From Symbiodinium natans (Eukaryota > Sar > Dinophyceae > Suessiales > Symbiodiniaceae): a stretch of DNA of 64,000 bases. Of the stretch, positions 45,201-54,391 are shown piece by piece; within the stretch, counting starts at the first letter, position 1; every line of letters starts with the position of its first letter. The stretch is taken from contig CAJNDS010000169.1 of the NCBI GenBank assembly GCA_905221605.1, forward strand, positions 925,001 to 989,000. Reading direction: 5' to 3'. The notes below the pieces were generated by a model. It ran no database searches. It saw only the letters and a program-made list of their open reading frames with translations, and was not told the DNA's origin. The translations under genes and the position numbers were made by a program.

Positions 45201-48200
45201 TCCCCTTTCTTGGGGCTCAGGTTCCCTTTATAAGCCCCTGTAATACTGTAAGCTAACAAGGGCACCCTTTTGTAATCCGCCCAGTCACCAAGAACATGTG
45301 TGGTATGTCAAGAACGGCAGGGGTAGAATTCGGCGACCCATCCTGACCCCTTATAAGGTTCCCTCCCAGAAAAGTAAATGTCAAATTTGGGCTTTCTCGC
45401 TTCTCCTCCCTGTCCCTAGGGTTTAGGGGTTAGGGTTTGAGAACAACTTCGGCGCCTAGGTTTACGGCGCAAAAAGCGGGTGGGCGGGTGTGGTGTGAGT
45501 GGGGTTCTTTGTAGGGGGGTTGCCTGAGTCCTTGTGGCACTCTTGGGTAAGCAGCATCGTCTGCTGCGGATCATGCACATCCCGCAAGAACATCCTTACC
45601 TCCACAGCATCAAGACATTCTGTCAAAATCCCACTGACCAGTTTTATGGGGGTCGGAATGAATAATTACAAAGAATGTTCCCTTATGGTCCCTTTGTAAC
45701 TTTACTATAGTACCCCCCCCCCCCCCCCCCCCCCAAACCCTAAACCTAAACCCTAAACCCTAAAAAAAAACTGTTGTATTTATTCAGGCCCCTAGATTAC
45801 GCTCTCAATCGAGGTGAACGGTGAAGGAGAAATTGCGGTGGCGGAGTTCATCGCACCTTTGTCACTTAGTGGCTGCGTGAGTACACTTTGCACTCTTTGG
45901 TTTAGGGCTCAGGGTTCAGGGTTCAGGTGTCAGGGTTTAGGGTTTAGGGTTTAGGGTTTAGGGTTTAGGGGACCTTATAAGGTCACGCTGGGTGACCGAC
46001 TCAAAGACGGCGCCGCGCTTCATCAAGTACAACATGCTCCGCTCGCTCGCTCAGCAGGAGGAGCTGTACTCCCTCTCTCGAAGATGTTGCTTGCTCTATC
46101 CTCCTTGGTTTTTTGTTGTTTTGTTTATATACAACCCAAGAGGATGTTAAACATAGTTGTGTTTATTAAGGTTCCAAGGGGAGTATAGTTGCTTGCTCGC
46201 TCTTGTCTGGGAATCACTTTGCCCTTTACTTCCAGGCACCTAACAAGAATTAGGTTGCCATATGCTAGAATCGTGGAGGAGCAATCAGAAGCAGAGGGTC
46301 ATATGACATATGTCTCCCGGAAGTCCGGAAGAAGGCGATATATCGGGAATAACATAGGGTAGCTCTGCTCTCCGTCCCGGCGAACAAGCAAGGTTTTGAG
46401 ACCTTGGTCTGTCGGATGGAGGAGCTCGTGACCTTTCTCCATGGCGAAAACTCAGCAAGCTTGCTGCCAAGCCCGGACGCCCAGTTCGTCTCCAGCAGGA
46501 CGAAGGATGAGGTGGCTCAGCCAACCATGGAGTTGGAGTTTGTGGTGGCTTGGTAGCCCAAGTGGTACCCTTTTTCCCCTTTTTTTTTGGTTCAAGGTTC
46601 CCCTTGTAAACTAGCCAACCCAAAAAAGAGTGCCCTCATTTATCTGGTTACTGGGCTACTAAGGTGGGCACCCAGGAGTTGCAACCCTTCTCGAGCTCCA
46701 AGGATGCTGGGCTTGCGGAGGCAGATGGCGAAGCCATCGAGCAGCCGCACTCGTCGCAAAAGGCGTTCTTGCAACCATCCCCCGACGAGGAGGCGGGAAC
46801 TCTGAACGCGTGTGTGAACACGGAGCAAACTGATCTGCTGCTGTGGTCAGGCAACACGAGTCAGAGAACCCATTGCTGTATCTTGCTGTTGACCAGTGTT
46901 TACTATCGTCAGAACTATGAAATGCTTGTGTCATTCTGTCGTAAGAAGTGATCAACCGGCCAAGGGGTGTGGTCTAGCGGCGGGATTGGTCAGCAACTGC
47001 GAGAGAACTCATATCCAACAGATCATGGCCTCTGTGCGATCACTCCCTCAACCCTAAACCCTAAACCCTAAATCCTAAACACCCTTTACATACCCTGATG
47101 TTCAGGAGGCGATCAAAAATGCCATAGAGAGTCTGGAGAGACATGTGCTTAATGCCACGGAGCTCGCGCTGAAGGGATCGGTGGCTCTGGTCGAGCAGGC
47201 ACTGAGGGATCGGCAAAGGCGCCACCGACGGAGTCCCAACCGCATAGCATCCGGTACTCCTAACCTCCAGCACCTGCTCGAAGATCATGTCTTCGAGAGA
47301 CGCCAAGAAAAGAAGCACTCTCTCCAGCCCTTTCGCGACATCGAGACTCCCGAAGCCTTTTCGCCTCAGAGACCACGGCTGCCAATCGGGACCTTTGGAA
47401 AGCCAGGATCGCCAAGTTCCCCACAACCTTACCCAAGGAGGCCAGGACTCTTTGCTGTGACACCATTGTGGGGGCGCTTTGGGTCTATAGGGTTCAGAAG
47501 GCTTAGGGGACGACTAAAGGGCATGGTTTGCTCTGTGGGCAACGGTGCGTGACGCCCTTAAAGGCAAGATGTAGACTGATGTTTAGGCGTCTCACATTCT
47601 AAGCCCTGCTGGAGTTGCTAGAAGGCCCCCCAGTCCGTCTCGCTTTAGGGTTTCGGGGCGGGTAGATGTCAGGATGCGCAAGTTTTCGGATAGGGTTTAG
47701 GGTTTAGGGTTTAGGGTTTAGGGTTTAGGGTTTAGGGTTTAGGGTTTAGGGTTTAGGGCTTAGGGTTTAGGGTTTAGGGTTTAGGGTTTAGGGTTTAGGG
47801 TTTAGGGTTTAGGGTTTTAGGCTGCAAGGGACCGTGACCTGCAGGAATGGGAGCAAAGAAATCGTGAAAAGCACAGATACAAGCTCTTGGTACAGGCCGG
47901 GGTTGGTTGTTCACGGGAAGCATGTTGAGGACGTTGTTTTTCGGGTGCTGGTTTCCCTAAAGCGGCAACCCTCGATACATGATGAGTGCTGGCACGTGCA
48001 TCGAGTAACACATCCATTCGCAGCACAAGTCGCGGCCAGCCCTGGGCAGAGAGCACCCAGACTGCCCTCAACACATCATGCCAGCACAGACCCCAAACTG
48101 TGAGAGACCATGTTGGCGTTTCCGAAAATAGGGGCTTATTATACCGGAATCCTACTGGGGGGGGGGGGTTCTTAAGCAACCCTAAACCCTAAACCCTAAA

Positions 48201-48535
48201 CCCTAAACCCTAAACCCTAAACCCTAAATTCGTAGTACATGCGGGTCCAGTATAGAGTCCCTTGCGTAAACTCCCATGTGAGCCCAGCGGTCCAAAAGCG
48301 ACGACAGGCTCGGATTTCGCGAGCCCAGACATCCAAAAGCCATGAGGGCTTCGGGTTTAGGGTTTGAGGTTTAGGGTTTAGGGCTTAGGGTTTAGGGTTT
48401 AGGGTTTCGGGTTTAGGTTTTGGGGTTTAGGGTGGCCACGCACGTGCCTGGGCGAGAGCGACTTTTGTCCAACAGACCTCGCGAGAAATGTTTATTGGTC
48501 TGAAGCAGAAGCGCCGCGCAACAACATCGACCTAG
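42217..48535 (+). CDS. Voltage-gated cation channel with two EF-hands (14 exons)
   Basis: One-domain six-helix channel in a cell or organelle membrane. Exons: 42217-42297, 42657-43401, 43864-43932, 44366-44440, 44873-44953, 45116-45148, 45814-45860, 45982-46079, 46393-46544, 46664-46822, 47106-47456, 47821-47895, 48288-48338, 48431-48535 (TAG); all join in phase. The 745-nt exon carries S1-S6: S3 FLDVMMMLDAFVLLCGYVE, S4 FRMLRLVRILRVTRVLRR with an arginine every third residue, pore loop FKTVIAGDGWG, S6 ending VMNLI, continued by VAVVVDTFAEARERD. EF-hand loops are DADGSGMVTFDE and DVNGEGEIAVAE (the second split by an intron after its first D), followed by RWVTDSKTAPRFIKYNML. A long charged cytosolic tail ends LKQKRRATTST. 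The architecture resembles dinoflagellate calcium/sodium-type channels gated by voltage and modulated by calcium. The N-terminal exon(s) and start codon were not found. Several donors are GA or GC. Confidence 0.88.
42326..42380 (+). repeat. TTTAGGG array in channel intron
   Basis: Seven or eight perfect heptamers between the first two listed channel exons. Confidence 0.95.
43758..43850 (-). repeat. CCCTAAA array and CA microsatellite
   Basis: Nine CCCTAAA units followed by about 18 CA units, ending 14 nt before the channel exon at 43864. Confidence 0.95.
44572..44672. mobile_element. Family G element, 15-base perfect inverted ends
   Basis: TTGGGATGCTCCCCC at the left and GGGGGAGCATCCCAA at the right, 101 nt, within a channel intron. 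A copy with only its right end intact is at 32630-32720 (GGGGGAGCATCCCAA). Both copies abut CCCTAAA repeats. Confidence 0.85.
44674..44836 (-). repeat. Long CCCTAAA array in channel intron
   Basis: About 22 units, nearly all perfect, in the intron between the two halves of the first EF-hand. Confidence 0.97.
44960..45043 (+). repeat. TTTAGGG array in channel intron
   Basis: Twelve units in the opposite orientation to the array that ends at 44836, with an 81-nt exon between them. Confidence 0.95.
45187..45290. mobile_element. Family C-related element
   Basis: AGTAGGCCCCTATTCCCC, GGTTCCCTTTATAAGCCCC and AACAAGGGCACCCTTTT in the family C order, within the channel intron that splits the second EF-hand. 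Confidence 0.6.
45713..45734. repeat. Poly-C tract
   Basis: About 22 consecutive C in a channel intron. Confidence 0.95.
46545..46663 (+). mobile_element. Family A introner forming a whole channel intron
   Basis: The 119-nt intron between channel exons 46393-46544 and 46664-46822 is almost exactly a family A element: left end TTGGTAGCCCAAGTGGTACC (from 46550), right end GGTTACTGGGCTACTAAG (to 46663). The upstream frame hits TAG inside the left repeat and the reading frame resumes as VGTQELQPFSSS straight after the right repeat. Donor may be GTGGCT at 46545 or GCTTGG at 46548, both phase 0. Unlinked copies are at 11630 and 13842. Confidence 0.85.
47693..47817 (+). repeat. TTTAGGG array directly before a channel exon
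   Basis: About 18 heptamers. The last repeat, GGGTTTTAG, supplies the acceptor AG of the exon at 47821. Confidence 0.95.
48178..48228 (-). repeat. CCCTAAA array
   Basis: Seven perfect units in the channel intron before 48288, preceded by a fragment of a family B element (GTTTCCGAAAATAGGGGC at 48118). A further array, 48546-48597, follows the channel stop codon. Confidence 0.95.
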
Positions 48536-48923
48536 CCCCTCTTGCCCTAAACCCTAAACCCTAAACCCTAAACCCTAAACCCTAAACCCTAAACCCTTTG
48601 CACTGCGCGTTGGAGCCCCTCAGAAAAGTTCCAAGAAAGCCCCAGGCCCCTACGCTGAGCTCTAGAACTTTATAACTTTAACCCCTATTAAACCCCGATT
48701 CTGAGCCCAAACTCCCATGCCCAGGGGAAGTCCGGCAGGGAGTCCAAACTACGTCCACATCCGAACGGATGAGAGGACTCAGAAAAGGCTAAGTCAGTCA
48801 AAGCGCCCCTCGTCCCTTTAGGCTTCGATTTCGTTTTGCGAGGCAGGGGTTCAGGGCTTAGGATGTAGAAGTATTGGGTGCTTGTTGTTTTGCAGGTAGG
48901 TCTTTACAGGGATGTCTTTAAGA

Positions 48924-49506
48924 AGCAAGGTGCAAGCTTGGTGTTGAGCCCCCAGCTTTCCTGGCAGGATTCCTGTTTCTACACCGGCCCTTAGCCTCTA
49001 ACCCTCATGCCCAAAAGCAAGCGTGTGAACGCACGACTGTCACGCCTGTTGCTGGTAAGGTCCACAAGAGCATCCCCAATAAGCACTGGAGCAGCGCCTT
49101 TTTGGCTGTGTTCAGTCCGTTTAAGTTTCACCCACGCTCTAGCAGGGTTGGCCAGAGTAGTTCAGAATGGCCAGAAGTTGTGCTGCGGTTTTGGGACAAC
49201 CCTGACGTTGATTTCGGTGAAGATGTCATTCACACGCTTGAAGACGCGCAGTTTTTGAAAGTGTTCCCTGACTCACCGCCATTCTTTCCTCTTGCTCGCT
49301 CTCGCCCTCGCCGCTCCCTTCCTCGGACCCAGAGTTGAGCCTTATTCCCTTTTATAGAGCTTTGGTTCGCTTATAAGCCCCCTTAAACCAAAAAGGGCAC
49401 CCTGTTTATTTCTATATGCTTTGGGTCTAGCTTCAGCGGGCATCGTGAGCTGAATCTGTTCGTAGACGTACCTGCTATGTACAGACAACATTGCCGCTGG
49501 CAATAG
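48924..49506 (+). CDS. Two-exon gene 3' part, unknown protein
   Basis: Exon 48924-49331 is open for about 136 codons; exon 49437-49506 ends in TAG. It includes VHKSIPNKHWSSAFLAVFSP, WPEVVLRFWDNPDVDFGED and VIHTLEDAQFLKVFPDSPPF, then after the intron HRELNLFVDVPAMYRQHCRW. An early hydrophobic stretch (PPAFLAGFLFL) might be a membrane or signal segment. The true start of the first exon is unclear (the frame opens just after a TAA at 48921). The intron is a family C element with a GA donor (GAGTTG). Continuous sense, phase agreement and lack of TTTAGGG support a real gene. No family recognised. Confidence 0.55.
49332..49436 (+). mobile_element. Family C introner forming a whole intron
   Basis: From GAGTTGAGCCTTATTCCC to GGGTCTAGCTTCAG, 105 nt, with AAACCAAAAAGGGCACCCTG in the core. 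It exactly separates two in-phase exons and matches intergenic copies at 17255 and 33590. Confidence 0.7.
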
Positions 49507-49531
49507 CCATGCTGACAGCCGAATAGGATGA

Positions 49532-49770
49532 TCATTGCATCAGTGAAGTTACATAAGATTGGGCTATTGCGTGCCTGTACTCAACGTAGGCTGTTGGCGG
49601 CGTTTGGAACATCACACTGAGCAAGCCATTCAAAGTTGCCAGATGCGTAGGAACCCTCGACTCAATGTTCGGGCCCATCACCCGGTACCCAAGCTCCATA
49701 AACATGGAGCTCATGTGCCAAGGTGAACCAAAGTATCTCCAGCTGCGGTCCAGTGTGTGCACAAAAGACC
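49532..49770 (-). CDS. Minus-strand terminal exon, unknown protein
   Basis: On the minus strand, after AAAAAAG and the expected G, the frame reads FVHTLDRSWRYFGSPWHMSS and on through FQTPPTAYVEYRHAIAQSYV to TGA, about 78 codons. No repeat lies inside. It converges tail to tail on the plus-strand gene that stops at 49506. A possible upstream exon is 49792-49885 (DSLWNQCPFRVVGGANVSCL). No family recognised. Confidence 0.45.
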
Positions 49771-50282
49771 TTTTTTACCTCATAGTCTTAAGAAGGCATG
49801 AGACCCATCATCCGCACCAAGCACGAAACATTAGCCCCTCCAACCACACGAAAGGGACACTGGTTCCAGAGGCTGTCTCTGAAGCCTCAGAACCTACGAC
49901 TTGCTTTAAGAACCCCCCCCCCCCCCAAAAAAAAAAAAAAAAAGACAAAGATAGTCTTCCTGATAAGGGGAATTACGGATTATCATTTTTTGGGGGGTTG
50001 AGGGCTCAGGGCTTATATGCTAGTTCATGTCGAAGTCAACCCGACTAAGGCTTACGGATCGGTAGGTAATTTCCCTAAACCCTAAACCCTAATTAAACCC
50101 TAAACCCAATTTCTTGAGTGCACTTTACACGACCGAGTCGGCGAGGTCTTAGCTGGGTTATGGTGAAGAAGAAGACGAAGCGAAAAGGACTTCTGTTCTT
50201 TTGGGAGGGGAAGGTCGATAAATATGTAGAACCAGTACATTTAGTCATTTTGTCATGTAGTTTTCGTTTTTGATTCTTACTA

Positions 50283-50385
50283 CCGTTTTTTGTATGATTA
50301 TTGTTATTGTTATTATTTCATTATCATTATCATTATGGTTATCTTTCTTATGATCATGATTATTATGATGTTATTTCTACATATG

Positions 50386-50418
<33 letters not shown>

Positions 50419-50426
50419 TTTTTTTT
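50283..50426. repeat. ATT/TA/poly-T low-complexity tract
   Basis: TTATTG, CATTAT, CT, TA and T runs. No gene; the YYYF and IIIM frames are artefacts. Confidence 0.9.
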
Positions 50427-51069
50427 TTTTGTTTCTTGGCGGCGGGGCCGGGGGGGGAGGGGTCGGGGCCCTGAGAAGAAGGCTCGTAATTATAGTACGA
50501 GCTCAACATGGGACACCCTACTTAGGGACCTCCCCCCCCATCCTCCCCATGTGCCTTATTGTGGGTTTTCAGCGCTGAGCGTTTAGGGGTGCCCTAAAAG
50601 GGACCATGATTGGGGCTGCTACAGCTTGTAAAGATCTTAACCCAAGGCCTACAAAATCCCTAATCCCTAACCCCTCATCCCCAAGCCCTAAATCCCTAAA
50701 CCCTAAATCCCACCACCCTATGCCCAATGTAGTTCCACGAGGAGGCGATGACTCGGATGGCCACAGCCTTACTGACAATGCATGATAATGCATTACCATC
50801 CGTTAGGGTTTAGGGTTTAGGGTATAGTGTTTGGGGGGTTTAGGGTTTTTAGGCTTTTTAGGGTGTTTTGAATTTAGGGTTTAGGGTTGTTCCCAATAAT
50901 AGGGGCACACCTTCTATACACCCCGCCAAAATGCTTCAATCCTTTCATACGCGCTGCCCCAAGCACAAATTCTTCTCAGATAGGCCCCTGTACTAGCTTT
51001 TCCATTTGAGGATTTGAGGTTGGGGGCGAGAGCTTCGCGAAGTGCTTCGGATATCTCGGGTTGTTCAGT

Positions 51070-51576
51070 TCATTCTGCATTCTTGCTTTCGAAGATATAG
51101 AGCCGCAGACCCACAACTGAACCCTGAAACCTAAACCCTAAAACCCTAAACCCTACACCCCCCCCCCAGCCAACCAACAGCGATAAATTCCAGCCTTGAA
51201 AGACACTACACTGAAAATACCGGCTTGGATTTTTAGATTTTGCGTTCCGTTGTTTTTGGAGTTTCCCCTTTGCATTCATTTCCCTTGCAGTAAAGCCTAT
51301 AAGAACACACAGGCTTCGCAGAAGCGAGGCTTTCCCAACAAAGGCACAATTTGCCTGGAAAAGCACAGTTGCCCAAAGAGCCGCAATTTGCCTAGCCCAA
51401 TTTGTGAATGTAACTCAGGTGGTGAGCTGAAGTTCTCCCAAACAGTGCAAGCTGTGTGCAACAAAGTATATAGAATTCCGGTAAAGCGATGGAGGAGGAA
51501 AATTAAAGTTCACAACACCCTCTCTCTCTCTCTCTTCCTCTCTATTCGTTCTAACGCTATGTCGCTTCGAGCGTGA
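51070..51576. CDS. Open region on both strands, unknown protein
   Basis: Plus frame 51196-51576 includes LKFSQTVQAVCNKVYRIPVK; minus frame 51070-51366 includes CAFVGKASLLRSLCVLIGFT. The region 51190-51600 lacks TTTAGGG and is probably exonic on one strand, but I cannot decide which. Further plus-strand candidates follow at 51584-51684 and 51806-51870 (LATQGLVKKAQKRKKSLLDT then stop). Confidence 0.3.
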
Positions 51577-52090
51577 GCTGAGCTAGCGAGTTGGGAATAG
51601 TAGAAGCAAAGCGCGCTTGCCCAAATCCTGGAATGGACCCGACTGGAAGTTCTCCAAAGCTCAACATCGAACTTGCAAAAACCTGAAGCCCTAAAACCCT
51701 TAAACCCACCTTAACACCCTAAAACCCAAGAAACCCTAGCACCCTAAACCCCTAAAGCCCCAAAACCCTGCAACCCTCAAACCCACAAGACTTGCGACCC
51801 AAGGCCTCGTCAAGAAGGCCCAGAAGCGCAAGAAGAGTCTGCTTGACACTCTCCTTCTACAGGGGAACTAAACAAACCCCAAAAGGGACCACAGTTTAGG
51901 AAAACTGGGACCCCAAAAGGGGCCCACAATTTAGGTAACTATCTCAAGTTTTTAGGGTTTTGGGTTTAGGGCAAGCCTAAAACCGACACGCGGCTTGGGG
52001 GGTTCAGGATCAAGACAGGCTGGCTCGAGGCCGAGGCACGTAAGCACCGAGGTTTCGGCTTTCTGGCTGGCCACCTCACTTAAACCCTTA

Positions 52091-52237
52091 CTTGGAGGTT
52101 CATGGTACTTGTTAACCAACTAATATCTGTACTTATAACCCACTTGAAAAAGCCCCTTAAGTGCCCTAGTATGGTTAATTATAAGTACAGTTATGATTTC
52201 AGCTATAATTGGTTAATAAGTGCAATGAACCTCCAAG
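52091..52237. mobile_element. Family E element, complete copy
   Basis: CTTGGAGGTTCATGGTACTTGTT at the left and AATAAGTGCAATGAACCTCCAAG at the right, 147 nt, with inner TATCTGTACTTATAACCCAC and its complement TTATAAGTACAG. Parts of this family flank the family A copy at 11630. Confidence 0.85.
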
Positions 52238-52753
52238 TAGTGGGGGATTCGGGGGAAGCTCGAGAACCTACACCTCAAGCTCAACCGTGAACACCTGAAC
52301 GCAGCCACCCTACGCCCTCCGCATCCCAAGCCATGTAAACTCAAGACCTTAAGCACCCTAAGCCCGAAACCCAAGTAGCCAAGAGCCCCTCAACTCTCAT
52401 TCAAACCCTCCCAAAACCCCCCCAAAAAGCCACCCTCGAGCTCCCTAAACCCTCAACCCTAAACCCAAAACCCCCATGGAGCAAAGGAGAAGGTCGATGG
52501 ACCCTCCGATGCGGACAAGCTGCTGCCACGAACCCTGGAGGCTTGCAGCAGGGACTCAGGGTAGTTTGCTTGCTGGCTTTTTCTTGCCCTCAAGCCCTAA
52601 ATAATTACCAAGCCCTAAACCCTAAACCCTAAGCCTTAAGCCCTAAGCCTTAAGCCCTAAGCCCTAAGTCGTCAGTTCTAGGGGTCGAGAGTTGAAGGGG
52701 TTTAAGGCTGAGTTTTTGGGGGTGCAAGGCGGTGGGGGCGGGGGGGGTTTAGA

Positions 52754-52929
52754 GCTTCAGGGTTCTGATCCAACATCTCTTCGATGCAGGAGAGGATGAA
52801 CGCCAGACGCATTGTTTGGGCCTGAGTGGTAGAGCTTGACGTGCGCAGAAGCGCACGCATCAGGCTCATCCATTCATGAAACAGGCGCTGAAGCAGTTGC
52901 GACACAAGCAAAACACATGTGCTGGGGAA
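52754..52929 (-). CDS. Candidate minus-strand exon, unknown protein
   Basis: On the minus strand after CCCCAG the frame reads TCVLLVSQLLQRLFHEWMSL, then an S/T-rich link and MRLAFILSCIEEMLDQ before telomere-like repeat. It is helical and hydrophobic. It may belong to the same minus-strand gene as 49532-49770. No family recognised. Confidence 0.33.
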
Positions 52930-53162
52930 GTTGTTGAATCAGCAGTATAGACAATTTCAAGACCCGACGCCAATCGGCTTAGGTCGTTGTCTTGGAGAAA
53001 TGCCCTCTGGAGAACGTGGCCCCACGGAAGGCGTCCGCCACCCTGAAGTTGCGAGGCTGTAGGGTTTCATAGTTCATCAAGAGTTGAGGGTTTAGGACGT
53101 AGGGCAGGGGGGGAGGTTACCCGAAGTTTGTGGGTTTTCAGCACCGAGAGAGGTGATAAGAC

Positions 53163-53216
53163 AGTCAAGCTAGAGCTGCCCTCCCAGGCGTCAAGCTGGA
53201 GCTACCCTCCCAGGCG
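53163..53216 (+). repeat. 26-nt tandem duplication
   Basis: GTCAAGCTAGAGCTGCCCTC... is repeated once with two changes (GTCAAGCTGGAGCTACCCTC...). The stretch 53217-54390 has scattered open frames (for example 53551-53637 ATG, MISGEWALIGFQRLSQRSIV; 54204-54272, PFETQEMSVLRSIQDFADRV then stop), none assignable. Confidence 0.8.
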
Positions 53217-54391
53217 TAGCTAACGACCCTCCACTATAAGTAGCCAAAGCAAGCCCAAGCCGCTGAGCCCCCAGGTCAAACACCTCAGCCCCTCAGCACC
53301 TCCACCACTCCCTCCCCGTATGCCCTCAGAAGCCCCAAAACCCTACCCCCAAACCTGGGCCCTACACCCTATAAGTGCCCCCAACTCCCCATCACTCAAT
53401 GTGACCATCTCGCGGCAGCCCTCGGCGCCAGGGGGCACTGGAGTTGCTCAACTCGGACGACCACAAGGCCATGGCAGGACATGGAGTTCAGGACTTAGTG
53501 GGGTCTAGGTTGACTGCCCGTCACTTCACGAGATACTTGCAATGATCAGTGGCGAGTGGGCTCTGATTGGGTTCCAACGACTCTCCCAGCGATCAATAGT
53601 TGGTGAGCAGCTCAGGAATCCGAGGTGCGGAGAATAGCTTGAGTGAGTTCAAGTCTAACAACCCCACCCAAGACCCCAAAACTATTTATGCCTTAAGCCT
53701 AAGACCCTATGAACCCTAAGACCCTGAGAGCCCTGAACTTTGGCCTTCTTGGCACCACACCCCCCCCCCCCCCCACCCCACAAAAAAACATCAAAGCAAT
53801 CAAAATCTAAACATGAACGCCGAACCCCGGGCGTCCTTGTCAGGGCATCTGCAGTCGGACGGGCCGGGATTTGGCAGATGTCAGGCGGGCGGTAGGGAGA
53901 GGAACCTTTATCATTCGCAGGGGGTCAAGGTTCTAACCCCAATCAGCCCTATCTCCCCATCTTAGTTAGTAGCCCAGTAGAAGCTCACTCTTTTTGTTTT
54001 GGTGGGGTTGGGGGGGAGGGGCATATATGAAACTACATACATTGCACTTCGGCCTGTTTAGGCCAACCCATGCTTTCAACCGTACATTTCCGTCTCCGGT
54101 TTAAGGCTCAGGCTTTGGGTCCTTGTTCGATGCGGGCGGTTTGGAGCTGTAGGCGCTTTGGTCTTGATGGCATTGTGTATGTGAGGTGTGTGCCCCCGAA
54201 CAGCCATTCGAGACACAAGAGATGAGTGTTCTTCGGTCCATTCAGGATTTTGCTGATAGGGTCAAAGGCTGAGGTCTCAAACTTTTGGACCTCTGCCCTT
54301 GTTTCGGGTGCAGCACCCGGGCCTCAGTGCCTGAACTGATAAAATCCCGCCTCCGAAGCTTGAAACTCCCGAGTCCTGCTCTTGTCCCCAG

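Noticed and set aside
49007-49258. Frame starting MPKSKR, like the N terminus of MRTO4
   Set aside because: Only six residues match; a different frame in the same place is longer and reads as continuous protein that joins the next exon in phase.
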